This document shows, one piece after another, positions 53,495 through 63,568 of a stretch of 64,000 nt of DNA (the first letter of the stretch is position 1; the number at the start of each line of letters is the position of its first letter). Below the pieces are notes generated by a model. It was not told where the DNA came from. It worked only from the letters and a program-made list of their open reading frames with translations, and made no database searches. The stretch covers positions 35,334,254-35,398,253 of the forward strand of contig OZ025260.1 of the NCBI GenBank assembly GCA_964019135.1. The letters are read 5' to 3'. The stretch comes from Arenicola marina. Lineage: Eukaryota > Annelida > Polychaeta > Arenicolidae. Both the position numbers and the translations under genes were made by a program.

Positions 53495-53595
53495 CCTGTC
53501 CGCCCACCCACCCAGCGTAGGGTTGTACTGGTAGAAGAGATGGTTCTGACCTTCGTGGTAGACCGGCCAGTCCTGTCCGCCCACCGTAGGGATTG
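53495..53595. repeat. Paired 4-bp gain and loss in the CCCA tract
   Basis: One unit near 53,503-53,518 has an extra CCCA (CCCACCCACCCAGCG), and a unit about 70 bp later (near 53,578-53,587) has lost four bases (GTCCGCCCACCGTAGG). Both fit replication slippage in the short C-rich tract of the monomer. Confidence 0.75.
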
Positions 53596-55214
53596 TACTG
53601 GTAGAAGAGATGGTTTTGACCCTCGTGGTAGATCAGTCCTGTTCGCCCACCCACCGAAGGGATTGTACTGGTGGAAGAGATGGTTTTGACCCTCGTGGTA
53701 GATCAGTCCTGTCCGCCCACCCACCGTAGGGATTGTACTGGTAGAAGAGATGGTTCTGACCTTCGTAGTAGACCAGTCCTGTCGGCCCACCCATCGTAGG
53801 TATTTTACTGGTAGAAGAGATGGTTTTGACCCTCGTGGTAGACCAGTCCTGTCCTCCCACCCACCGTAGGAATTGTACTGGTAGAAGAGATGGTTCTGAG
53901 CCTCGTGGTAGATGAGTCCGGTTCGCCCACCCATCGTAGGCATTGTACTGATAGAAAAGATGGTTTTGACCCTCGTGGTAGATCGGTCCGGTCCGCCCAC
54001 CCACCGTAGGGTTTGTACTGGTAGAAGAGATGGTTCTGACCTTCGTGGTAGACCAGTCCTGTCCGCCCACCCATCGTAGGGATTGTACTGGTAGTAGCAA
54101 TGATTTTGACCCTCGTGGTAGACCAGTCCTGTCTGCCCTCCCACCGAAGGGATTGTACTGGTCGAAGAGATGGTTCTGACCCTCGTGGTAGACCAGTCCT
54201 GTCCGCCCACCCATTGTAGGGATTGTTCTGGCAGAAGGGATGGTTTTGACCCTCGTGGTAGATCAGTCCTGTCCGCCCACCCACCCTAGGGATTGTACTG
54301 TTGGATGGGGTGGTTTTGACCCTCGTGGTAGATCAGTCCGGTCCGCCCACCCACCGTAGGGATTGTACTGGTAGAAGAGATGGTTCTGACCTTCGTGGTA
54401 GACCAGTCCTGTCCGCCCACCCATCGTAGGGATTGTACTGGTAGAAGAGATGGTTTTGACACTCGTGGTAGATCAGTCCTGTCCGACCACCCACCGTTCG
54501 GATTGTACTGGTAGAAGAGATGGTTCTGGCCCTCGTGGTAGACCAGTCCTGTGGCCCCACCCATCGTAGGGATTGTACTGGTAGAAGAGAAGGTTTTGAC
54601 CCTCGTGGTAGACCAGTCCTGTCCGCCCACCCATTATAGGGATTGTACTCGTAGAAGGGATGGTTTTGACCCTCGTGGTAGATCAGTCCTGTCCGTCCAC
54701 CCAATGTAGGGATTGTACTGGTGGAAGGGATGGTTCTGACCCTCGTGGTAGACCAGTCCTGTCCGCCCATCCACCGTAGGAATTGTACTGGTAGAAGAGA
54801 TGGTTTTGACCCTCGTGGTAGACCAGTCCTGTCTGCCCTCCCACCGAAGGGATTGTACTGGTAGAAGAGATGGTTCTGACCCTCGTGGTAGACCAGTCCT
54901 GTCCGCCCATCCACCGTAGGAATTGTACTGGTAGAAGAGATGGTTTTGACCCTCGTGGTAGACCAGTCCTGTCCGCCCACCCATCGTAGGGATTGTACTG
55001 GTAGAAGAGATGGTTTTGACCCTCGTGGTAGATCAGTCCTGTCCGACCACCCACCGTTCGGATTGTACTGGTAGAAGAGATGGTTCTGACCCTCGTGGTA
55101 GACCAGTCCTGACCCCCAACCATCGTAGGGATTGTACTGGTAGAAGAGAAGGTTTTGACCCTCGTGGTAGACCAGTCCTGTCCGCCCACCCATCGTAGGG
55201 ATTGTACTGGTAGA

Positions 55215-55262
55215 AGAGATGGTTCTGACCCTTGTGGTTGACCATTGTACTGGTAGAAGGGA
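55215..55262. repeat. 43-bp deleted monomer, copy 1
   Basis: GTTGACCATTGTACTGG joins GACCA directly to TTGTACTGG. The 27 bp from GTCCTGTCC to GTAGGGA are missing. The deletion removes the whole C-rich segment of the unit. Confidence 0.85.
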
Positions 55263-57705
55263 TGGTTTTGACCCTCGTGGTGGATCAGTCCTGTCCGCCC
55301 ACCCAATGTAGGGATTGTACTGGTGGAAGGGATGGTTTTGACACTTGTGGTAGATCAGTCGTGTCCTCCCACCCACTGTAGGGATTGTACTTGTAGAAGA
55401 GATGGTTCTGACCTTCGTGGTAGACCAGTCCTGACCTCCCACCCACCGTAGGTATTGTGCTGGTAGAAGAGATGGTTTTGACCCCCGTGGTAGACCAGTC
55501 CTGTCCGCCCACCCACCGTAGGGTTGTACTGGTAGAAGAGATGGTTCTGACCCTCGTGGGAGACCAGTCCTGTCCGCCCACCCACCGTAGGAATTGCACT
55601 GGTAGAAGAGATGGTTCTGAACCTCGTGGTAGGTGAGTCATGTCCGCCCACCCACCGTAGGGATTGTACTGGTAGAAGAGATTGTCCTGACTCTCGTGGT
55701 AGACCAGTCATGTCCGCCCGCCCATCGTAAGGATTGTACTGGTAGAAGAGATGGATTTGACACTCGTGGTAGATCAGTTCCCTCCGCCCACCCACCGTCG
55801 GGATTGTACTGGTAGAAGAGATGGTTCTGAGCCTCGTGGTAGATGAGTCCGGTTCGCCCACCCATCGTAGGCATTGTACTGATAGAAAAGATGGTTTTGA
55901 CCCTCGTGGTAGATCAGTCCGGTCCGCCCACCCACCGTAGGGTTTGTACTGGTAGAAGAGATGGTTCTGACCTTCGTGGTAGACCAGTCCTGTCCGCCCA
56001 CCCATCGTAGGGATTGTACTGGTAGAAGAGATGGTTTTGACCCTCTTATTAGACCAGTCGTGTCCGCCCACCAACCGTAGGGATTGTACTGGTAGTAGCG
56101 ATGATTTTGACCCTCGTGGTAGACCAGTCCTGTCTGCCCTCCCACCGAAGGGATTGCGCTGGTGGAAGAGATGGTTTTGACCCTCGTGGTAGATCAGTCC
56201 TGTCCGCCCACCCACCGTAGGGATTGTACTGGTAGAAGAGATGGTTCTGACCTTCGTAGTAGACCAGTCCTGTCGGCCCACCCATCGTAGGTATTTTACT
56301 GGTAGAAGAGATGGTTTTGACCCTCGTGGTAGACCAGTCCTGTCCTCCCACCCACCGTAGGAATTGTACTGGTAGAAGAGATGGTTCTGAGCCTCGTGGT
56401 AGATGAGTCCGGTTCGCCCACCCATCGTAGGCATTGTACTGATAGAAAAGATGGTTTTGACCCTCGTGGTAGATCGGTCCGGTCCGCCCACCCACCGTAG
56501 GGTTTGTACTGGTAGAAGAGATGGTTCTGACCTTCGTGGTAGACCAGTCCTGTCCGCCCACCCATCGTAGGGATTGTACTGGTAGTAGCAATGATTTTGA
56601 CCCTCGTGGTAGACCAGTCCTGTCTGCCCTCCCACCGAAGGGATTGTACTGGTCGAAGAGATGGTTCTGACCCTCGTGGTAGACCAGTCCTGTCCGCCCA
56701 CCCATTGTAGGGATTGTTCTGGCAGAAGGGATGGTTTTGACCCTCGTGGTAGATCAGTCCTGTCCGCCCACCCACCCTAGGGATTGTACTGTTGGATGGG
56801 GTGGTTTTGACCCTCGTGGTAGATCAGTCCGGTCCGCCCACCCACCGTAGGGATTGTACTGGTAGAAGAGATGGTTCTGACCTTCGTGGTAGACCAGTCC
56901 TGTCCGCCCACCCATCGTAGGGATTGTACTGGTAGAAGAGATGGTTTTGACACTCGTGGTAGATCAGTCCTGTCCGACCACCCACCGTTCGGATTGTACT
57001 GGTAGAAGAGATGGTTCTGGCCCTCGTGGTAGACCAGTCCTGTGGCCCCACCCATCGTAGGGATTGTACTGGTAGAAGAGAAGGTTTTGACCCTCGTGGT
57101 AGACCAGTCCTGTCCGCCCACCCATTATAGGGATTGTACTCGTAGAAGGGATGGTTTTGACCCTCGTGGTAGATCAGTCCTGTCCGTCCACCCAATGTAG
57201 GGATTGTACTGGTGGAAGGGATGGTTCTGACCCTCGTGGTAGACCAGTCCTGTCCGCCCATCCACCGTAGGAATTGTACTGGTAGAAGAGATGGTTTTGA
57301 CCCTCGTGGTAGACCAGTCCTGTCTGCCCTCCCACCGAAGGGATTGTACTGGTAGAAGAGATGGTTCTGACCCTCGTGGTAGACCAGTCCTGTCCGCCCA
57401 TCCACCGTAGGAATTGTACTGGTAGAAGAGATGGTTTTGACCCTCGTGGTAGACCAGTCCTGTCCGCCCACCCATCGTAGGGATTGTACTGGTAGAAGAG
57501 ATGGTTTTGACCCTCGTGGTAGATCAGTCCTGTCCGACCACCCACCGTTCGGATTGTACTGGTAGAAGAGATGGTTCTGACCCTCGTGGTAGACCAGTCC
57601 TGACCCCCAACCATCGTAGGGATTGTACTGGTAGAAGAGAAGGTTTTGACCCTCGTGGTAGACCAGTCCTGTCCGCCCACCCATCGTAGGGATTGTACTG
57701 GTAGA

Positions 57706-57753
57706 AGAGATGGTTCTGACCCTTGTGGTTGACCATTGTACTGGTAGAAGGGA
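57706..57753. repeat. 43-bp deleted monomer, copy 2
   Basis: The same 27-bp deletion with the same breakpoints, 2,491 bp from copy 1. It was carried along by the tandem duplication. Confidence 0.85.
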
Positions 57754-60117
57754 TGGTTTTGACCCTCGTGGTGGATCAGTCCTGTCCGCCCACCCAATGT
57801 AGGGATTGTACTGGTGGAAGGGATGGTTTTGACACTTGTGGTAGATCAGTCGTGTCCTCCCACCCACTGTAGGGATTGTACTTGTAGAAGAGATGGTTCT
57901 GACCTTCGTGGTAGACCAGTCCTGACCTCCCACCCACCGTAGGTATTGTGCTGGTAGAAGAGATGGTTTTGACCCCCGTGGTAGACCAGTCCTGTCCGCC
58001 CACCCACCGTAGGGTTGTACTGGTAGAAGAGATGGTTCTGACCCTCGTGGGAGACCAGTCCTGTCCGCCCACCCACCGTAGGAATTGCACTGGTAGAAGA
58101 GATGGTTCTGAACCTCGTGGTAGGTGAGTCATGTCCGCCCACCCACCGTAGGGATTGTACTGGTAGAAGAGATTGTTCTGACTCTCGTGGTAGACCAGTC
58201 ATGTCCGCCCGCCCATCGTAAGGATTGTACTGGTAGAAGAGATGGATTTGACACTCGTGGTAGATCAGTTCCCTCCGCCCACCCACCGTCGGGATTGTAC
58301 TGGTTGAAGAGATGGTTCTGAGCCTCGTGGTAGATGAGTCCGGTTCGCCCTCCCATCGTAGGCATTGTACTGATAGAAAAGATGGTTTTGACCCTCGTGG
58401 TAGATCAGTCCGGTCCGCCCACCCACCGTAGGGTTTGTACTGGTAGAAGAGATGGTTCTGACCTTCGTGGTAGACCAGTCCTGTCCGCCCACCCATCGTA
58501 GGGATTGTACTGGTAGAAGAGATGGTTTTGACCCTCTTATTAGACCAGTCGTGTCCGCCCACCAACCGTAGGGATTGTACTGGTAGTAGCGATGATTTTG
58601 ACCCTCGTGGTAGACCAGTCCTGTCTGCCCTCCCACCGAAGGGATTGCGCTGGTAGAAGAGATGGTTCTGACCCTCGTGGTAGACCAGTCCTGTCCGCCC
58701 ACCCATTGTAGGGATTGTTCTGGCAGAAGGGATGGTTTTGACCCTCGTGGTAGATCAGTCCTGTCCGCCCACCCATCGTAGGGATTGTACTGGTAGAAGA
58801 GATGGTTTTGACACTCGTGGTAGATCAGTCCTGTCCGACCACCCACCGTTCGGATTGTACTGGTAGAAGAGATGGTTCTGACCCTCGTGGTAGACCAGTC
58901 CTGTACCCCCACCCATCGTAGGGATTGTACTGGTAGAAGAGAAGGTTTTGACCCTCGTGGTAGACCAGTCCTGTCCGCCCACCCATTATAGGGATTGTAC
59001 TCGTAGAAGGGATGGTTTTGACCCTCGTGGTAGATCAGTCCTGTCCGTCCACCCAATGTAGGGATTGTACTGGTGGAAGGGATGGTTCTGACCCTCGTGG
59101 TAGACCAGTCCTGTCCGCCCATCCACCGTAGGAATTGTACTGGTAGTAGCGATGATTTTGACCCTCGTGGTAGACCAGTCCTGTCTGCCCTCCCACCGAA
59201 GGGATTGTACTGGTAGAAGAGATGGTTCAGACCCTCGTGGTAGACCAGTCCTGTCCGCCCACCCATTGTAGGGATTGTTCTGGCAGAAGGGATGGTTTTG
59301 ACCCTCGTGGTACATCAGTCCTGTCCGCCCACCCACCCTAGGGATTGTACTGGTGGAATAGATGGTTTTGACCCTCGTATTAGATCAGCCCTGTCCGCCC
59401 ACCCACCGTTGGGATTGTACTGATAAAAGAGATGGTTCTGAACCTTGTGGTTGACCAGTCCTTTCCGCCCACTCACCGAAGGGTTTGTACTGGTAGAAGA
59501 GATGGTTCTGAACGTCGTGGTAGAGCAGTCCTGTCCGCCCACCCAATGTAGGGATTGTACTGGTGGAAGGGATGGTTTTGACACTTGTGGTAGATCAGTC
59601 GTGTCCTCCCACCCACTGTAGGGATTGTACTTGTAGAAGAGATGGTTCTGACCTTCGTGGTTGACCAGTCCTGACCTCCCACCCACCGTAGGGATTGTGC
59701 TGGTAGAAGCGATGCTTCTGCCCCCGCGGTAGACCAATCTTGTCGGCCCACCCATCGTAGAGATTGTACTAGTAGAAGAAATGGTTTTGACCCTCGTATT
59801 AGATCAGTCCTGTCCGCCCACCCATCGTAGGGATTGTACTGGTAGAAGAGGTGGTTGTGACCCTCGTGGTAGATCAGTCCTGTCCGCCCACCCACCGTAC
59901 TGATTGTACTGGTAGAAGAGATGGTTCTGATCCTTGTGGTTGACCAGTCCTGTCGGCGCACTCACCGTAGGGATTGTACTGGTAGAAGAGATGGTTCTGA
60001 CCCTTCTGGTAGACCAGTCCTATCCGCCCACCCACCGTAGGAATTGTACTGGTAGAGGAGATGGTTCTGAACCTCGCGGTAGATGAGGCATGTCCACCCA
60101 CCCACTGTAGGGATTGT

Positions 60118-60132
60118 ACTGGTAGAAGAGAT
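60118..60132. repeat. Left target-site duplication of the LINE
   Basis: ACTGGTAGAAGAGAT sits immediately before the poly(T) run, which is the element's poly(A) tail on the minus strand. The same 15 bases recur at 61,707-61,721. The final T could belong to the tail, so the duplication is 14 or 15 bp. Confidence 0.9.
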
Positions 60133-60145
60133 TTTTTTTTTTTTT
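60132..60145 (-). other. Poly(A) tail of the LINE
   Basis: A run of 14 T on the plus strand corresponds to A14 at the 3' end of the minus-strand element. It lies one base from the ORF2 stop codon, so the element has essentially no 3' untranslated region. AATAAA appears only at the start of the tail itself, which is too close to be an ordinary cleavage signal. Confidence 0.85.
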
Positions 60146-61706
60146 ATTATTTCAACATAAAAGTGCGGTACATAGGTACATCAAGTCCATTTGACTTATT
60201 CACAACAACAATAAAACATGATGAAGAAAGAAAAGACATTGTTTGCGTCAATGCAATATTTAGTTTCTCAAGCCAGTTAAATATATTTTTAATTTTTGTT
60301 ACCCTGGTTACCCTGTATATGTTAATTTTTTGTGTTAATTCAGCCAGAAATAATTTATTGATATCGGAGTGAACCCATCTAGTTTCTCTTTGGTTAAGTA
60401 TCAGGTAGATTTTGTATATTATATGGCTGCATACAGTTATTCCAAAGTTATCTATATAGCTGTTGCAACCAGTTACGATGTCGGCTGGTGTAACAGTTCT
60501 ACCCATTACGAATGAAACAGCTTTCCAAATGTTATTGATATAATCACACCAGAATAACATGTGAGGTATGGTATGAGAATCGCGACAGTAAGGACAATAG
60601 TCATTTTCTCTTAGTTTCATTTTCTTCAGATTGTAGTTACAAGTTAAAATATTGTGCAAAATCTTATAGTTAAATTCTGACAATTTAGAGTCTGTGATGT
60701 CAATCACTTTTCGACTAAAAGCTGCCAATGTATCTTCCTCAGCAGGTAGCAGACACCAATTGCCTAACGCCTTCAGAGGTTTTTTAACCTCGTACTTACA
60801 GCTTACTAACGCTTTATATATGTCTTTAGATTTGATATTATTGTTTAAGCATGTAATGGAGCCTGTAGTTACACAAGGTAAAATAGTCACGACATCGCGT
60901 ATCTTTAACATTATATCTCTATATGGATATAGAGCTTTCTTTAGTAACTTGATTTGACGCAGTACATCTCTCTGGTCATTTATCATATGGTACAGGTAGG
61001 TTTCATCGACACTTCCATTTGTGAATTTCAAATGGTGTACTTTAGTGATACCAACCTTAATAAACGAATTAAAGAGTAGGCATGTTTTTACACTCCTGTT
61101 ACCTAACATTACGCTTACGTTTTGGTTTCCCCATAAAGACTCAGTAAGTAAACTCTCGATATCTTGTGGCTTCGGTCGAACATTTGCTTTCGCGTACGCA
61201 CTTATGATATTTGAATAGAAGGTGGGCAACTTGGATAACTCAGGCAATGCACTTTTTTCACTGAAGCACATGTCAACGATTGGTGTTTGAAACTGCTCGC
61301 AATATCCTTTACCTAGGACAGCCCAATTTGCATTATTTTCACCTGCAAGTAGTCGTATCAGCCACTTGGCTTTCAGGGAGTCAATATACGAGTCTAAGTC
61401 TATCATTGCCACTCCGCCATACGCTTTTGGTGACATCAATACATTACGTTTAATACGTTCCGTTCTATTCCAGATAAAATTATACAGTAGCTTGTTAAGT
61501 TTCTTAACTATGTCGGGTGGCACTATAACGCAGGTTGCAATAAACGATATCTTTGGGATAATTAAGGCTTTTATTACAGTTAGCTTGCCAAAGAGTGTTA
61601 ACTTCCTTTTTTTCCAGGTACTTAAGACTTTCTCTATGGATAGTAGTTTGTTAGTCCAGTTTAGATTATTACACTCTTCACTATCATTTCCGATATACAC
61701 GCCGAG
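60133..61706 (-). mobile_element. 5'-truncated LINE (L1/Tx1-like non-LTR retrotransposon) inserted into the satellite
   Basis: A 1,574-bp AT-rich block interrupts the GC-rich satellite. On the minus strand it reads from the post-reverse-transcriptase part of ORF2 to a stop codon, followed at once by a poly(A) tail (14 T on the plus strand, 60,132-60,145, the first shared with the target duplication). Perfect 15-bp direct repeats flank it. These are the marks of target-primed reverse transcription with 5' truncation. Endonuclease and RT domains, including the catalytic RT motif, are missing, so this copy cannot move on its own. The remaining frame is fully open and the target duplication is perfect, which suggests a recent insertion. 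Assignment to the L1/Tx1 group rests on the post-RT pattern (WKKRKLTLFGKLTVIKALI, then LYNFIWN and GGVAMIDLDS) and the C-terminal zinc knuckle; the exact clade is uncertain. Confidence 0.93.
60147..61706 (-). pseudogene. LINE ORF2, C-terminal fragment (519 codons, 5'-truncated)
   Basis: The retained part of a LINE ORF2 polyprotein, which in full-length elements supplies endonuclease and reverse transcriptase for retrotransposition. It begins at the truncation point with LGVYIGN, which matches the region just after the RT palm, and ends at TAA (60,147-60,149). Residues ~1-80 form the post-RT segment (KRKLTLFGKLTVIKALIIPK, ending in FIWN). Residues ~90-110 have the GGVAMIDLDS pattern. From about residue 345 a zf-RVT-like region leads to a C-X2-C-X7-H-X4-C zinc knuckle with C371, C374, H382 and C387. 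No internal stop or frameshift was seen. There is no start codon of its own: upstream satellite happens to be open in the same frame, so a naive caller reports a 725-residue chimera from 62,324. Function as a host gene is unlikely. Confidence 0.9.
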
Positions 61707-61721
61707 ACTGGTAGAAGAGAT
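61707..61721. repeat. Right target-site duplication of the LINE
   Basis: ACTGGTAGAAGAGAT follows the truncated 5' end of the LINE. The base before it is G here, where satellite units have T (GTACTGG), which fixes the element boundary at 61,706/61,707. Because each satellite unit contains this phrase, the match alone is weak evidence. The same phase on both sides is what supports a true target duplication. Confidence 0.88.
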
Positions 61722-63192
61722 GGTTCTGACCCTCGTGGTAGACCAGTCGTGTCCGCCCACCCACCGTAGGGATTGTACTGGTAGAAGAGATGGTTTTGAC
61801 TCTCGTGTTAGATCAGTCCTGTCCGCCCACCCATCGTAGGGATTGTACTGGTAGAAGAGATGGTTTTGACCCTCGTGGTAGATCAGTCCTGTTCGCCCAC
61901 CCACCGAAGGGATTGTACTGGTGGAAGAGATGGTTTTGACCCTCGTGGTAGGCCAGTCCTGTCGGCCCACCCACCGTAGGGGTTGTACTGGTAGAAGAGA
62001 TGGTTCTGACCCTCGTGGTAGACCAGTCCTGTCCGTCCACCCATTGCAGGCATTGTACTGATAGAAAAGATGGTTTTGACCCTCGTGGTAGATCAGTCCG
62101 GTCCGCCCACCCACCGTAGGGATTGTACTGGTAGAAGAGATGGTTCTGACCTTCGTGGTAGACCAGTCCTGTCCGCCCACCCATCGTAGGGATTGTACTG
62201 GTAGTAGCGATGCCTTTGACCCTCGTGGTAGACCAGTCCTGTCTGCCCTCCCACCGAAGGGATTGTACTGGTAGAAGAGATGGTTCTGACCCTCGTGGTA
62301 GACCAGTCCTGTCCGCCCACCCATTGTAGGGATTGTTCTGGTAGAAGGGATGGTTTTGACCCTCGTGGTAGATCAGTCCTGTCCGCCCACCCACCCTAGG
62401 GATTGTACTGGTGGATGGGGTGGTTTTGACCCTCGTGGTAGATCAGTCCGGTCCGCCCACCCACCGTAGGGATTGTACTGGTAGAAGAGATGGTTCTGAC
62501 CTTCGTGGTAGACCAGTCCTGTCCGCCCATCCATGGTAGGAATTGTACTGGTAGAAGAGATGGTTTTGACCTTCGTGGTAGACCAGTCCTGTCCGCCCAC
62601 ACATCGTAGGGATTGTACTGGTAGAAGAGATGGTTTTGACCCTCGTGGTAGATCAGTCCTGTCCGACCACCCACCGTTCGGATTGTACTGGTAGAAGAGA
62701 TGGTTCTGACCCTCGTGGTAGACCAGTCCTGTCCTCCCACCCATCGTAGGAATTGTACTGGTAGAAGAGAAGGTTTTGACCCTCGTGGTAGACCAGTCCT
62801 GTCCGCCCACCCATTATAGGGATTGTACTGGTAGAAGGGATGGTTTTGACCCTCGTGGTAGATCAGTCCTGTCCGCCCACCCAATGTAGGGATTGTACTG
62901 GTGGAAGGGATGGTTTTGACACTTGTGGTAGATCAGTCGTGTCCGCCCACCCACTGTAGGGATTGTACTTGTAGAATAGATGGTTCCGACCTTCGTGGTA
63001 GACCAGTCCTGACCTCCCACCCACCGTAGGGATTGTGCTGGTAGAAGAGATGCTTCTGCCCCCGCGGTAGACCAGTCCTGTCGGCCCACCCACCGTAGAG
63101 ATTGTACTAGTAGAAGAGATGGTTTTGACGCTCGTATTAAATCAGTCCTGTCCGCCCACCCATCGTAGGGATTGTACTGGTAGAAGAGATGG

Positions 63193-63240
63193 TTCTGACC
63201 CTTGTGGTTGACCATTGTACTGGTAGAAGGGATGGTTTTG
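63193..63240. repeat. 43-bp deleted monomer, copy 3
   Basis: The identical deletion on the other side of the LINE, with the same following unit (GTAGAAGGGATGG). Sharing exact breakpoints, it must descend from the same event as the other two. Confidence 0.83.
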
Positions 63241-63568
63241 ACCCTCGTGGTAGATCAGTCGTGTCCTCCCACCCACTGTAGGGATTGTACTTGTAGAAGA
63301 GATGGTTCTGACCTTCGTGGTAGACCAGTCCTGTCCGCCCACCCACCGTAGGGATTGTACTGGTAGAAGAGGTGGTTGTGGCCCTCGTATTAGATCAGTC
63401 CTATCCGCCCACTCACCGTACGGATTGTACTGGTAGAAGAGATGGTTCTGACCCTCGTGGTAGACCAGTCCTATCCGCCCACCCACCGTAGGAATTGTAC
63501 TGGTAGAGGAGATGGTTCTGAACCTCGTGGTAGATGAGGCATGTCCACCCACCCATCGTAGGGATTGT

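Larger units (their letters stand above)
53670..58651. repeat. 2,491-bp higher-order repeat, two tandem copies with a resolved junction
   Basis: Copy 1 is 53,670-56,160 and copy 2 is 56,161-58,651. The junction reads GGATTGCGCTGGTGGAAG; the end of copy 2 reads GGATTGCGCTGGTAGAAG, and the start of copy 1 is preceded by GGATTGTACTG. The exchange therefore falls within about five bases (CTGGT). Differences are very few, for example ATTGTCCTGA/ATTGTTCTGA near 55,681/58,172 and single substitutions near 56,060 and 58,316. Each copy carries one 43-bp deleted monomer, which must predate the duplication. Confidence 0.88.
52950..59540. repeat. Flanking duplicate pair in a 6,035-bp register around the 2,491-bp tandem
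   Basis: About 52,950-53,500 recurs at about 58,985-59,535. CCCTAGGGATTGTACTGGTG begins at 53,301 and 59,336, and the GATAAAAGAGATGG unit follows in both. A related match further left (from about 52.02 kb against 58.27 kb) has an offset 210 bp larger, so three monomers differ. The layout is A-B-B'-A', with the 2,491-bp pair in the middle. Confidence 0.72.
52191..60132. repeat. Satellite array, zone III left of the LINE (regular 70-bp monomers)
   Basis: The satellite becomes much more regular here: most units are exactly 70 bp, and the 69- and 74-bp forms are rare. Zone-specific variants include GTAGTAGCGATGATTTTG (about 52.3, 52.8, 53.1, 54.1, 56.1, 56.6, 58.6 and 59.2 kb, and again right of the LINE), TGATAGAAAAGATGG, and GTACTCGTAGAAGGGATGG. 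Two 43-bp deleted monomers lie at about 55.23 and 57.72 kb. The stretch ends at the left target-site duplication of the LINE. No gene seen. Confidence 0.95.

Noticed and set aside
55355-56701. 448-codon minus-strand open frame, and others of 300-400 codons (for example 52,020-53,231; 36,682-37,860; 40,125-41,303), as repetitive protein genes
   Set aside because: They are translations of the satellite in rotating frames, begin and end wherever variants happen to place ATG or TGA, shift frame with 69- and 74-bp units, and overlap equally open frames on the same strand. Nothing indicates selection at codon level.
1-60132. CRISPR array
   Set aside because: The repeats are contiguous with no unique spacers, the unit is about 70 bp, there are no cas genes, and a LINE with a poly(A) tail marks the DNA as eukaryotic.
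60132-60150. Independent T-rich microsatellite
   Set aside because: It abuts the ORF2 stop and the target duplication, so the LINE poly(A) tail explains it fully.
60118-61721. Satellite-targeted LINE family
   Set aside because: Some Tx1-group LINEs are target-specific, but only one insertion among about 890 near-identical targets in this window gives no support for specificity.
60061-61839. Plus-strand open frames across the LINE (60,061-60,372; 60,694-60,957; 61,021-61,218; 61,366-61,839)
   Set aside because: They are antisense to the recognisable ORF2 fragment, have no family resemblance, and in two cases run into satellite.
60147-62324. A single 725-codon gene combining satellite and LINE ORF2
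   Set aside because: The first ~206 codons are satellite right of the insertion, happening to be in frame with the truncated LINE. The join coincides with the target-site duplication, so it is an insertion product.
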